Source of the DNA: Chrysomallon squamiferum
Taxonomy: Eukaryota > Mollusca > Gastropoda > Neomphalida > Peltospiridae
DNA: 64,000 nucleotides
Direction: 5' to 3'
NCBI GenBank assembly: GCA_012295275.1
Contig: CM022672.1
Coordinates: 11,171,904 to 11,235,903 of the forward strand
Shown: piece by piece, positions 1 to 20,709 of the stretch
Layout of the letters: each line of letters starts with the position of its first letter
Position numbering within the stretch: the stretch's first letter is position 1
Program-made: the position numbers and the translations under genes
Notes under the pieces: generated by a model
Databases searched by the model: none
Seen by the model: only the letters and a program-made list of their open reading frames with translations
What the model was told of the DNA's origin: nothing

Positions 1-499
1 GAGAAAGTGTTACGAGAATTAATGACATGGCCTATGAACGACATAATGGATTTAAAGAATTATCTTACATTAATGAAATTAGAAGTGTACAGTACATTCA
101 ATGATTCATGATCCAGTTTATACTCAGTTTTCCAAGTATTTATGAGGTTAATAATATTATGCAGTTAACAGATAATTTCAAACACCTTTACTGTTGGCAA
201 GCTCTGTTTATCAATATATCTTTATATGACAAACATTTAGGCAGAAGTGTCATTTGTGGTTAGAAGTAAAAACTGATGATGTGAAGTTTCAGAATCATTC
301 CTCTGCATTGCTGTTGACAGTGTTGCAGAATATCTTTCCTGTCTGTAACACATCTTTAGTCAAAATGCCTTGTATGTATGTTTATAAAATTATTCTGCAG
401 TACTCAGTAGTTTAATTTATTATTAATATTTGCATTTCTTTATTTCAGATTTATGTGCAACAGTTAAAACGCAAATCTGGCTTTTCTTCTGGATGGAAG
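1..499. other. Upstream flank or intron of R3HCC1L
   Basis: No convincing coding exon is seen here. A pyrimidine tract and AG at about 440-448 could be an acceptor. The frame that continues into the R3H exon has a TAA at 465-467, so coding in that frame can start only after it. Upstream exons of R3HCC1L, if any, probably lie left of the window. Confidence 0.5.
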
Positions 500-7227
<6,728 letters not shown>

Positions 7228-9773
7228 CATGACAAATTTTTAAAATGGATAATAAGAATCAAATATGTTTAAAGAATTACGCAAAAATATCCCGTTATTT
7301 TTAAATTTCTTACCTTGGAAACTTTTGCATATAAATAATGTTGAAGTTGATTTTTACAAGTGTAATTGTTTGAAAGAGATGGATTTTTGTTACAGAAAGG
7401 AATAGAGAAATTATAAATGTTATTCGTTTCCTTTTTTATCATTCCATAAATTATTTTTCTTACTTTATACTTTTTAATTTAATTCACATATTACTATATA
7501 TGTTATAGATATAGTGCTGTTGTATATTACCATTTCTTTTTAAAAATTCTCTGTATGTCAGAATTTGTTGAAAGAGTTATTGTTCATGACCCAAACAAAA
7601 AATCTTCATAAAATTATTGTTTCAGCTTATTTTATTTATGACTTATAACATAGTGACATGTATGTAAACATTTCTTTAAAAATATTTTTAGAATATTTGT
7701 TAGTAATTGTAGTTAAAATAAATTCAGTCATTACATAATGTTTTATTCTTATTACTACTTACAAAAGTAGTATTGAATTTAATTTTCGTGGTAGTATCAA
7801 AATATTTAGCTAAGAAGAATGGTTATATCTCCAGAACCAGAATAATTGATAATGTTTTTAGATATTACATGAACAAAATGAACAGTTCAAATTGTTAAAG
7901 TAAAAATGTTTTTCAGTTATCTGAAAAAAAGTGTCATGCATTAAAATCTTTCATAACAGGTGTTTTCCCTTCTTTTTTCTTTTTTTAATCATTTTTTCCT
8001 CATTATTACTGTATATTTATATTTTTAATTAAAAAATTCAAGAAAATAATTTTCTTGTATTGTCACACTGAGAAGTCTCATATTTCAGAAAAGATAAAAG
8101 ATATAAATACAAATATATGTAACTTTTTTTTTTTTATATTTCAATTTGTAAAAGATGGAATTTCATCCAAGCCCAAAAAAAATTTTTGACATTTAATCTT
8201 AATCATTTCAGATATATAAATCCTTTTACTTTACACTGTTCTTAGTGCTTTCAGAAATAATGTTAACACATTATAATTATTAAGTTGAGAATGTTTTGCC
8301 AGATTATTTACTGATAAACATTTTTACTCTTAATGCATAATATTTATATTATAAGATAATACATTAACAGAAAAATTAACTGAGATTATCTGACTGCTTT
8401 TATTGATGACATTTTCTGCAAAATTTATTTTTTATTGTTTTTATAGATATAGCCAAATTTTTAATAAACTACAAAATATATGCTGTCTACATTTTCCAAA
8501 AGGGTAGACTAATGTATTTTTGGTGATCAAATTGGTTGAAGAAAACTCATTAGTTCATTCAACTTGGAAACTTGTAATTATTGAATCTGGGGGCCCCTGT
8601 TTGGGCTTAGTGGGTAATAGTTTTGCACCCAAGCTCACAATGTAAATTTTCTTTGTCAGTTGTTTTTGATCAAGATTATCGAAAATGTGATTGTACTTCA
8701 GCAATTTTCATATTTTTTTTTTATAATTCATTTTATTTATTATCTTAAAGTATTTGGAAGATCTTGAACATGACTTGGCATCCCATGTGACTGCCTGGCC
8801 TTATTGTTTTTATTTTTAAAATCTACATGATTATTCAGCATTATTCATTGTATTTTACTTCATTTTGGAAACTTAATTAACTGTTTTAAAAACCTGTACA
8901 ACATTTCTTAAAGTGCCTTGCAAGCTTTATTTAAAATTGTCATTTTTTTTTTCAAACTACAGGTATCAATTATATTGGCTTCAGTTTTAAAATAAGTGTT
9001 CAAGATTATTTTTACTTGTTGTTTTGTTACATTTATAGCAATCAGTTTGGTTTTCTTTTTATTAAATTGTGTATTATTTTTCTTCTTTAAATTCATGATG
9101 TTTGAATGAAGTAGATTAAACAAATACTGATTGGAATGTTTTTTGTTTTTATTTATTTGGATGTTAACTACATCACTCTGCTCATGTACAGTATTTAAGA
9201 ACAGAAGGCTAGTTATATGTAATATTCAATACTAATTAAAAAAACATGTTTAATAACTAACAAATTGTTCCCTGTAATAACTTAGTGCCAAATTATAAAA
9301 TCTACTCTCAGCATAAATAATATAACTTTTATACATAAATGTATTTGTGAGATCTGGGTGGATTAGTGTACAAGTATCAACAAAAAAAACCTCAAACAAC
9401 AAATCAAAATGCAGTAATCATTTCCAAGAAATTATTTTTTATTAATAATAGTTCAGATAAATTCACGATCCAGTATATCCTGAGTATGGATAAAATTATC
9501 TATAAAATATTTTTTATTAAAGTAGATACTGTTCTACAAAAAAGCATTTGGTAAATTGGTTATATGTATGGTTTAAATAAATATTATTAAATATAAAATT
9601 AATTACATCCTGAGACAGTAGGTTAATGATCTATCCAGCCATTACACCAGCATCACTTATTTATTTTTATATTTAAACTTTCAAATAAAAATACAATTCT
9701 TGAAAACCACTTTAATAAACTTATTTGAGGACTGACTCCATTAATGTATTCATTACTAGTAACTTGTATTAAA
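7228..9773. other. Convergent intergenic region: 3' UTRs of R3HCC1L and DUSP11
   Basis: AT-rich non-coding sequence between two tail-to-tail genes. A possible R3HCC1L poly(A) signal AATAAA lies at 7717-7722. Small open frames here are AT-rich, lack recognisable domains and are not called. Confidence 0.7.
9660..9665 (-). terminator. Candidate poly(A) signal of DUSP11
   Basis: AATAAA on the minus strand about 110 bp beyond the DUSP11 stop codon. Other AATAAA copies occur nearby because the region is AT-rich. Confidence 0.5.
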
Positions 9774-11523
9774 TTATCGTTTACTGCCTGTTGGTCTTGG
9801 CAAATGACTTTTATTTCTGTGGTAAGGTGTTTCATTCATCCTCTGTGGCATGTAACATGAATTGTCTTTATTTTGAACCCTTCTGTGATGTAAACCTCTC
9901 CCTCTTCCTTGATGCTCAACACCATATGATCCATTATATTTTGGTCTATAAGGAGAATCTGAATAACAATTAACTACACTTCTCTGCTGCATGTTGTTGT
10001 AAGAATTATCACCCCAGTCTCTACCTCCAGGCTCTCTGCAACTGTGTGATCTTCTGTACGGAACATTATAAGGTGGCACAGCAACACCACCGTAACTGCA
10101 AGATACATTACGTGAATGTTGGTTATATCCTTGATTGTAATTTGGATTAAACCAGGTATTACACTTGTAATTTTTTGAACTGTTTCTGTGTTCTGGAGAA
10201 CGATGATGATGAACTGCAGATTTTGTTGGAGATGTTCTATTTCTGTGTCTTGTTTTCCATTTACCTGCTAACTTTTCAGTTTCATGGCTGACACTAAGTT
10301 CAAATGATTTCTTTTTAACATTGCTGTATTTCTTTTCATCCTTAACAAAACCTTTTGGGTGTGGTGTGATTTTTCCTCTAAAATGTAAGAGAAAGTTAAA
10401 TGTATTTTTTTTACATTTTTTATTGAAATATTTTTATCGTAAAAATTGTTTTCTGGATCTTCTTTTGCTAATAAAGTATGATGATAAATCATGTTCTTAT
10501 GGAATCACATAAACACCACCATTTTTATTTTTTGTTACCAATTGCAGACTGATTAATAAATGTTTCTCTTGAAAATTGGCAAATCTATTGGCAAATCTAT
10601 ACTATTCATCATTAATTTTCATAACAATAAATATCTGGTACTTCATTTTCAGCTTAATATTATTTGTACTAAATTTCAAAAATGTTTCTAAATTATCTGC
10701 TTACGCTGTTCTTTTCTTCAGATCGTCTAAATAATTCTCACGTTCTATAGAATGACCTCTGGCAGTTCCAAAAGCTGTCAAAAATGAGAAATTGGATAAA
10801 AGTAACCATTTATAAAAATAAAGTTTAATATATTCTTGACTACTGCTATCTTAAAGCCGTTAAATCAACTGGAAAACAAAAATGTAAAACTTTAAGGATG
10901 ATCTGAGTAATATGAAGTACACTCACCTGCTATTGCATCTTCAGGCTCAAAATTTAAATTCTCAATCATGTACCTTAATAGAAAAAAATAATTCTTTTTT
11001 AAAATTGTTCACTGTTATGAAATATTTTTTCTCACTCTGATGTTGTAGTATTTATATGCATATAATGCAGTTTTCTATAAAATATTACTGATTTCTTTAT
11101 ATCTTACCTGCACAAAAAATAACCTGTTCTGTTAACTCCATGAGTACAGTGCACTCCAACTACAGTGTCTGAAAAATGTAAACTTTAATGTTGAAATAAA
11201 TGTCTTAAATGTATTTAGGTCATCCTAAATGTTATACACATATGATATGTATGTATGTAAATTGCTTATAATTTTAATGCTGAAATACTGTAATATAAAT
11301 AGACTGTCCTAAATGCCACGTGCAAATATATGTATAATTGCTTACAACTTTAATGTATCATAAAATTAAAAAGGCCACACATAGACACATATACACACAC
11401 AAACATATGTACATTAAATTGCTTATAATTTTAATACTGAAATATCATAATATACTTAGGTAATCCTAAATGTCATACTGTAAGTATATAATTATATGCA
11501 ACTGCTTTAAAGTGTCATGCCAC

Positions 11524-11566
<43 letters not shown>

Positions 11567-13643
11567 ATTGCTTATAACTTTAATGTTGAAAAATCATAAA
11601 ATGCAAATGGTCTGTCCTAACTGACATATGTATGTAATTGCTTGCACAATTAGTAAAATTTAACTGTCTGCATGCTGGTGTATTTATGATCAAATAATTA
11701 AACAATTCAATCTTACTAGTGTGTTCAGGATTATCTATAAAATCACTAACGGAATCAGCAAATCTGCAAAATAAATAAATAAATTAACAATAAAAATAAA
11801 TAACAGACTCAATCATACCTAATGTATTTACAGAGAACTTGTAGATTATATTTATTTTAATTTGTTATTATTAATGATCTTTATTAAGCAATATAAATAC
11901 TTTATTATTACTAATGGTCTTTATTAAGAGGTAATTTTTTTAAAATATATATATATATTAATTAACATTCTAACATATATTACCTTAGAGTCAGACATAA
12001 CTCTTCTCAAAACTTTTTACAACAGTTATCAAAATAAGAAATAAAACACCTTCAGTAATGAGTTTAACAGAAATTCTTCCTCTATAGGCTCAATACTTTA
12101 TTATTAGCAAAGGCTGATGTCCTTAAAAATTTATAATTTTATAACTAGTAATATTATCTCAGCCATTTTATAGCACAAAATGTTGGTCTCTAGAATTAAA
12201 TCTAAATTATTAAAGATTAAGGTAAACAAATAAATAAATATATATATTCAGTGATTAAATCTGAAATTTAAAATATTTACCAAGAATAGAAACAGTTCTT
12301 ACGTGCAGTACACATCATCATTTGGAATGATGTGACCAGCAGTCATTATCTTCAAATACTTTATAGAATGTTTCTCAAATATCTGCAAAGAAGAAGTAAA
12401 AAAAAAAATGGTTTAATACAATCTGCAGCATTAATGTTTTATTTCTATGCTATGGCATTTAAGATTTTGTGTATGAATGCATAACATTTAAATTTAAAAT
12501 AGCATTGCTGTTACAATTAAGGATTAACAAAACTGGTTAAGCAGTTAAGTACTCAACACCCTTCTTAAAAAAAAAAAAAAAAAAAAAAACTAAAAGAAAA
12601 CATTCAACATTTGAAATTTTAAAATATTTTTATCTCATTCACAATGTACTGAGGAAATGAGGAATAAAAATAAAATGATTACCCTAAAAAATAAGAATCA
12701 GTAAATTGAAAAGAATTCACTGAAGTTATTAAATTAACTTACTTGACCATCATAATATTTATTAGTGTATGTCAGATCGATAACCATACCAAGTTTCTGT
12801 CCCTTTTTTGCCACCATTGACATTAAGATCCTAGGGGTGAATCTGAAAAAATGCAGTCAGTTGCTAACCATACTGAAATACTGATTATAAATTATACAGA
12901 TGTATTAAAAACAACTTATTAACCGAAAAGAAATTATTTGTCATTAACATAGATCAATAAAGGACAATGTTAACAAATATTGATTGCAAATATATAATAA
13001 TATATTAAAGTTTGGTTTTGAATGAAAACAAATTAGCAATTAAGATACAAAAAAACAACAACAACAACAAAAAAATAAACACCTTTGAATTTGGAATTTT
13101 AACAAATAATATTATTAACATATACAGAAAAGATATTTTAAAAAAAAATTTTTTAAAAAGAAACTCAAACAAAAACAATAATTCTCATGAATAAATTAAA
13201 GATTGTTGAAGAAAAAAAAAATTTAAAAATTTAAAATTAAAATAATAATATTAATACTAAATAAATAAATACAGAACAAATTTAAAATAAAAACAAACAA
13301 AAACTAACCTCTGAGGTTTTTGGAGACTCTCACACAGTTCCTAGAAAAAGATTATGTTATCTTACATTACATTATTTTATACTTTTGTTTTGTTTTACAA
13401 GCCTACTAGTGATGATAGCAAAAAGATACAAACATACAAATGAGATAAATATAAATATATTACACTTAAGAGTCAACCATTCTAATCATATTTAAACCTT
13501 CCATTAAATACTGCACTTACATCTTTTAAAGGCACTTTACAGGCAAACAATCTGGTTCCCTCTATGATTTTTCCTAATGGTGTATATATTTCCCATCTGA
13601 AAAATATGGTATACCAATCTGTACAAATAATAACTATTATTAT

Positions 13644-13680
<37 letters not shown>

Positions 13681-14108
13681 CACCGTCCTCTCTTAGTACA
13701 AAATTGGGCACGGTAACTAGAAATAAAATTAGCGTAAGCCAGGTTTCTCATTATTTATACAATAAAAAAATTTGATTAAATTATTAATATTACTATTAGT
13801 ATTAATAGTATTATATTTATACTTTTATAACATTAGTATTACTAGAGCCTCCATTCACAGAACAACATAAATCTGTAAATTTATTATAAGTTTATGTCAA
13901 ATAGTGGCGATGTAAAAACGCACTGAACACTTATTATGAACATTCTGTTGATATTAATTGCTGATACTACAAGAATTTACTGTTTTGTCTACAAGTACAA
14001 ACGTTGAATTTTGAATGAGCTATCAATCGAAAACTAATCATGTTGTTGAATGTAATAACTAATACTGAGAAATGAAATGAATAAAACATACCGATCAGGC
14101 GGGGGCAT
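9774..14108 (-). CDS. DUSP11: RNA 5'-triphosphatase/dual-specificity phosphatase DUSP11 (PIR1)
   Basis: Ten exons on the minus strand: 14092-14108, 13521-13596, 13309-13340, 12743-12842, 12303-12382, 11717-11763, 11108-11168, 10927-10973, 10705-10774 and 9774-10377. All phases agree, giving 377 residues. The catalytic loop is HCTHGVNRTG with Cys at about residue 125, matching the CX5R signature of cysteine phosphatases and the DUSP11/capping-triphosphatase form with Asn before Arg. Flanking family blocks are visible: RWEIYTPLGKIIEGTR at the start, GMVIDLTYTNKYY, and ARGHSIERENYL after the loop. Known DUSP11 proteins remove gamma and beta phosphates from 5'-triphosphate RNA, mainly in the nucleus. 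The last exon adds about 200 residues rich in Asn, Arg, Gly and Tyr, with an RGRG stretch, likely disordered and RNA-binding. The gene is head-to-head with REC8 copy A. Confidence 0.95.
11528..11563. repeat. (AT)n microsatellite in a DUSP11 intron
   Basis: About 18 AT units. The surrounding intron also holds several diverged copies of a short motif containing 'cttataattttaat' between 11260 and 11590, a weak local tandem repeat. Confidence 0.85.
13646..13680. repeat. Poly(T) tract in a DUSP11 intron
   Basis: About 35 consecutive T on the plus strand, equivalent to poly(A) in the DUSP11 sense direction. It may be the tail of a retro-inserted fragment, but no body was recognised. Confidence 0.9.
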
Positions 14109-14327
14109 TTTTAAAACTGAATAATGAACCACACTTCACAGATCGAAAACGTACAACAACTTCCTTTCGGAGTTCACGATAACATTTTATTTCCAGTCCA
14201 ATCGTAACACTTCGACTATTTCCGCATATTCACGACAATTCTCGAAGATGTTCTTTTAGCGGGAAAACTTAAAGATTTTCACCAAAAAAGAAAAGAAAAG
14301 GAAAAAGCCTTTTGCATCAATTTTAAG
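14109..14327. promoter_or_regulatory. Shared head-to-head promoter of DUSP11 and REC8 copy A, with an E2F-like site
   Basis: Only about 200 bp separate the DUSP11 start codon (14108, minus strand) from the inferred 5' UTR exon of REC8 (plus strand, donor after 14327). The motif TTAGCGGGAAAA at 14256-14267 contains GCGGGAAA, the half-site recognised by E2F/DP factors in animals. It is kept in the second REC8 copy (33389-33400) although the surroundings have changed. Promoter function is inferred from position; no TATA box is claimed. Confidence 0.55.
14225..14327 (+). other. Inferred non-coding 5' UTR exon of REC8 copy A
   Basis: A donor site (TTTTAAG followed by GTGAGAGG) follows 14327 and is preserved in the second copy after 33459. 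The next acceptor, about 25 bp upstream of the start codon, precedes GTTTTGCTGAAG in copy A. The exon's 5' end is not defined by the sequence. Confidence 0.55.
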
Positions 14328-15121
14328 GTGAGAGGAACCAACTAGATTAATTATCTAAAACGTACAACATTCCTATGTATTTTTTTTCTTAAAATTCATA
14401 TAATAGGATGCAGACTGCAGTAATTTACGTAGATATTTAAATTGGTGATAGTGTCAAAAAACCTGTCCCAAATTTGATGAGTCTAAGTTAAGAACCTAAC
14501 GTATTTAAAATAGATTTAAAAAGTAATATATTGTTACTAAAATTTATTTTTTAAGTAACATATGCATGCAGTTTATTTTAGAAATGAGATAAAAAAAAAA
14601 AAAAAAAAAAATGATAATATTAAAATAACCCAAATATTAAGTGATTATAGCAGTGCAGACGGACATACAGAGTAAGTGGCTACATCGAATGGCCAATGTC
14701 TGGAGTTGATCTTCACCTCGTTGTTTATTATCCGAATTCTCATTATAAAATTAACTAGGATATAATGTGCGTGTTGTCGCAGTTGCAAATTCACGAAATA
14801 TGCTTATCAGATTTAATAGCACAATAATATACGTTTACTTATTATTTTTCATGTGAACATATTTAACTGGCAGATGGATGGACCAGTTTTGATTTGTGTA
14901 ATATTGGTATCATTGAATAATCAGACGAGTTATTATTAATTAACTAATTTATTTTTATTTTATTTTTTATTTTCAATAAAGCTCTAATATAACTGGTTGA
15001 AATGTTGATTAAAATAATCCATCAGAAGTTTTTAGTTCAGTATAAAATACTTGTTCTATAATATTACTGAAACTATAAAATTACATATTTCAGGTTTTGC
15101 TGAAGCCCTTAATTGAAAATC

Positions 15122-15305
15122 ATGTTTTATAGTCAGGATATTTTACAGAAAAGAGGTGGTAAATTTGGAATAATATGGTAAGTTGTAACAGGGAAGTATT
15201 GCATATTGAAAATTAAAAACATTTTTTTATTTTTTATTTTCCTTTTTTATAGTATTATTACTAATGCCACTACCACTGCTGTGGTTCATACCACAACTAT
15301 TACTA

Positions 15306-15337
<32 letters not shown>

Positions 15338-18300
15338 GTTTTTTAGTAATCATAAAATAAATTGCTTTGAAATGCCAACTGCATCTAGTGTGTATTTAAT
15401 ATTTGAGGTTATGTAAAATAAAAAAAAAAAAAAAAACCTGCACAAAATTGTTTTTTTTTATGAATTTGTTTTCTTTTTGGGTCATTCCGTGTCAAATCAC
15501 CCCCCCAAAAAAAAGAAATTTAAACCTGACTGTCTCAGATTTTTATAAAACTTGGTATACTTGTTGACTGGGATCCCACAGCACCAAATCTGAAATATTA
15601 GCCCAATTGGATCAGTGGTGTGGGAGATATGGCCCACCAAATTTTGAGATTTTTGGCAAAAATGGGTGTGACCACCAACCTTAGAACCCTCATATCTCAG
15701 GAACTACTGGGCCAAACTTCATAAAATTGGTATTGTTGAAAAGGTAATATGACAAGGATTCCAAATATGCCATTTTTGTTCAGTTTGGAAAATACTGGAG
15801 TACATTGACCTATTGACCTTTGCTATGACCTTGAAATTGAACGTGTGGATCACGTGACCTTGAGATGACCTTTATTGAAATTTAATCTCCCACATGTTAA
15901 TTAAAACATATAAAAGTTTCCTGGGTGTAATGTTTCTTGTTTAGCCACAATATAGATTTAAAAAATGCACATACATGAAAATAACACCTTTTCAGCCATT
16001 AACATCTGATTAACTAAAACGTGAATGATCAATACTGGATGCTAGGAATCACCATCTTTCTTGGTCATCGAGTAAGACATTGTAGGCCTACATGTATGCA
16101 TAAAGTTCACATTATAAGTTTTATAAAAATCTGAGACGGTCGGGTTTAACCCATTGGGTGATTTGACACGGAATGACCCTTTTTTTTTTTTTTCTATTAA
16201 TCTGTTGCTTAAATGACATATTCTTTAAAATCTATTTATCTACATATTTAAGATCAGTATCGAAAGTACCTTTTTAATATAATTTGAGTTCTACAAATAA
16301 ACAATAAGAAACTAATTTATTTGTTTGATTTTTTGTTGATTTAGGATTGCTGCAACTCAGCCAAAAAAATTAACTCGACGGGATTATGCCAGAGTCAATG
16401 TGAAAAAAACAAGGTATTACTGATTATCATGAACAATTTGTTTTAACTTCTTATTTTCAAAAGTAAAAATTAACTTATTTTAATATTATATTTTATCTCA
16501 TTTCACATTATCTTTACTGTCTTTATCAGTAAAATGAACCATCAAAATAAAACATGCAACAAACATTTTGTACCAGTTTATTAAAAATGTTAAGAATTTA
16601 ACAATAATTAAAAAAAATTATGATTCATAAATTGTTTTTTTATTTCTTTTAATGATGTTTAGGATTTTATAAATCTGTTTACATTATGTAAAGAAAGCAT
16701 TTTTGAAACTGTACAAAAAATTCTCAAAAAGAACAGTAACAAAGAAAATGATTCATGAAAATATAGATTTGAATGTAAGTATTGGTATATAACTGACTTT
16801 CCAGTGAGGCCATTTTGAATTGTATACAAATTCCCCCCACAAAACGAGGAAGCTTTGAAACTCGACTTTCTCTGTATTTGTCTTCTCAACTTATGTTTGG
16901 AGTTGTTCGCTGTCTTAATAAACAGGTGGACTTTTTGCTAGGTTTGTATCACCTTACATTTATTTTAAAATATTTTCAAGTTAAAATAATTTTTATTATT
17001 AAGAACTGTGAAAAGCTGGTTATAAGAAAATTACAAATTAATTTCTTTCAGATAAAATTTTTTCATATTTGATAACTTTATTATTTTTAAAAGAGAGTAT
17101 TTATCAGATGACAGATGGTTAATTTTGATAATTATATGATTATGAGTTAGTTCCCTTTGAAAAGACTGCACATAATTCTGTGTAGAGAATTTCTTTTCGT
17201 CAACACAGTCTAAGTGTTGAAAACCTTTCTAAATGCTACCAAGTCTTTCACTGAAATTATTTATTTTATTATTACTTTATTTTTCGTGAAAAGGTGATGT
17301 TCGTGGTTTCCTTGGACAAATTAGAAGTACTACAGCTCATTCTTCAACAGCTGACATAGATCTAAAAGTAATGCCTAGGTAAATTATTTGTGATATATTA
17401 AAACTTGTATAAAAGCTGTGTACTTTGTTTTCAGAGGACATTTTTACTTTTCTTGAAACAATGTATTTTTAACAATTGCAAATAAGATATTTGATTTAGA
17501 TACATAAAATATAATTTAACCTGAAGTTTTCCTCATCAGTCTAAAAACAGTTTTCTGCTAAAAAATATTTCATTAGTTTTGAAAAAGCTGTTTTGCTTAT
17601 TTATTTTTATTTAAATGAAAGAAAAAAAGGAAATAATATGTCCTATAAACTTAAAAAAAAAAAAAAAAAATAAATAAAAGCAAAAAAATACAAAATAAAA
17701 AAAAAATGTATTTTTTTTAAACAACAATAAAAAAAATAAAAAAATATAAATAAAATATTTTTAACATGACTCCAGATATAGTTCTTTCTTGCTTATTATA
17801 TTTAATGTCTGTTCCACAATTAAATAATAGAATGGATTTAGAATTTGTAAAAGTTTATTCATAAAAGTATATAGAGAAAAATAATTAGCATGTTTTAATC
17901 ATTTACATATTTTATTAAAAAGACTGCTTTTCTTAGAATAAGGACAAAGTTAAAAAAGTGATGAAGTAATGAAAAATTCCTAAAGTACTCTGTTCAACAA
18001 TTATCCTTGTTTTATAAGTTTTATTAAAGTAGTCTAATATTAATGTGAGTCTTTCTGTATGAATGTAAATGTGTTTATTTGTATGTTTGTATGTATTTAT
18101 GCATGTATGTATATATGTATATGTTTGTACTATTTAATAAATTGTAATTCCAGAGCTGAACAGGTTACTCTGATGGACATGGCTGCTGCATCTGACATAC
18201 GAGGTCCTTTCTGTGACCCATTTTTTGGAAAATTTGACAGGGAAGACATGATGAAGCAATTAGCTATATTGGTTTGTTCTTTATAAATCTTGTTTTGACT

Positions 18301-20675
18301 GTTATTATTTATTATTGTTATTGTTGTTGTTGTTTTTGTTGTTAATTTGAATACTGAATTTGGTAAATTTAAAAAATGAAAAGGAAAGAAAGAAGAAAAT
18401 AAAGATTTCGTATTCATACTGTTGTAATATTTTTTTTTCTTTCTATTGTGGCTTTTTCCTGTAATAGAAAAACTGACCACATATATATTATGAAAATACT
18501 GACCAGTTATAGAACAAGCAAATATTGTTTATAAATTGTAGATGTACTATCCATGTGTTTGGTACTAAATACAGTATGTTATGATTCTGAAACTTTGAAC
18601 ATTCAAAAGCTGGTGATAAATTTAACATACACATTTCTTGTTGGTACAAATAAGTGTTAATAATTTTACAGGATGAATGGAGGATGCAGATGTCAGTGGA
18701 ACCTTCTGGAAGTCCATCCATGACGCATCCAACAACACCCAGAATGAAGAAAGATATAAAAGAGAAACCATTCAAACCAGGTTTGTTTACATTAAATATG
18801 ACCTTAGTGGTTTGTATAGTTGGCTTAAATACATGTTCTGTACTTAGGGGTGATTGTTTTTACACTCAGTCTTTGCTGTCAATTATATAAAAGAAATTTA
18901 TAAATAATGTTGGAGACCTGCATTTTATCTTAGGTATCATTTAAGATAGATAATTGTTAAAAATAAAATAATGTAGTATCTGAACATAGTGTACCTATAG
19001 TTCATCAGCACAGTCTTTTTAAGCCATTTTCACCTTTCTGTAATATTCTCTTTATTTAGGAAGGTAACATAATATTATTGTTACATACAACTTTCAGTTG
19101 TTACAGTTTTATCATTATCATTGTCATTGTCATTGTCATTATCATTATCATTATCATTATCATTTTTTTTTTTTTTTTTTTTTTTAATTTATTTGGCAAA
19201 GATCTAGTTGTACAATGGAGAGGTCAAAGTTATTTAGTATTGTGATATTTTATTATTAACAAAGATAGTTCAGATGTGACAAATCAACAGGGACTTCAAA
19301 GTAGGCCAAATGTATTTAGACATATTTTGCAACTTAGAACTGTTGCCTAACGTCTCATGAAACATAACAAAAATAAAATGTTAGAGCAAATAAAGAATTA
19401 TTTTCTCTTTTTTTTTTTTTTTTTTTAAGTTGTTGGAGATCCACATACAGTGTCTGATCCAAAAGACATAAAACTTAAAGAAATATCTGACCAACTAGAT
19501 TCAATAGAGGTTTGGTATTGTAAAATTTACTAATGTTTTAGACCTGAATAATAGTTGGATTTAAGAGAATATTAAGACTTTATTTTATTTCACCAGAATT
19601 ATTAATAAGATGGTTTTTCTTGTCTTTTAAAATGCAAATGTTCAGAACAATTATAATAATAAATAATAATAACAAAGAACCAAAATAAAAATAAATAAAT
19701 AAAAAATAAAATAAATAGTAATGACGAGTCTAATGAAGAAATTATGCAATTGTGTATTGTTAATTAATTCTATTTTTAATTATAGTAACAATGGTGCATA
19801 AAAATACTGAACCTGACCAAAACATGCCAGATCAGATAGATAATAAATGAATCTGACTGAAAAGGACTTTAAAATGAATATACTTGCACTTTTTCAGTTT
19901 CAGTTTCAGTTAATTTCTGATGCATACATCCAGTGTATTAAAATGATTTCAGATTCCTGGTGTAAAAGAACTTCCTGGATTGTTTGGTGAAGATCTGGAT
20001 TTAGCCGATGATTCTCCTGAAGCAGATACCATGGTTGAAGAGTTGTTGTCTCCAAGAACAATGCCAATAATAACTGAAATGTAGGTACTGTTCAACTCTG
20101 ATAGCATCATGGCCATCAATATACCATTAAATGACTGCATTAGATAAAAAATCCTGCCAAATTTCACTGATTAATTCAGTCGAGAATGTCAGCAAAACAT
20201 GGATTTATATAATTGACCACCTAAGTTTCTGTGGTGTCAAAAAACCCCAGAAAGTGTGGATGATTCTAGGGATAATACTTTATTTCACTATATATTAAAA
20301 GAGTCTGGCTGTTTAATACAAATATTTCCATTAACAGCTGTATTTCTGAAAATTACATTTTTATTTAACTGTTAATTAAAATGAATCGAATGGATTATGT
20401 CTTTTAAACATCATACTCAATTTTAGTTCTGTTTAACAGTTTTTAATTTGAATATTTAAAATAATTTTGTATCTTCCATTGAAAGTTTATATATTTTCAT
20501 TCTATTATTTTAATTTTATTCCCAGTGAATCTCTGACGCCTGAGGAAAAAACACCTGCAGTTAGACCTGTTCAAAGGAGAGCACCTCCTTCACCCGGTGT
20601 GACTCCTGCACCTCCTACAAAGGCTAGAACTATAAAGGTGTGTGGATATTGTTATCTTTATATTCTTCTGATTAG

Positions 20676-20709
<34 letters not shown>

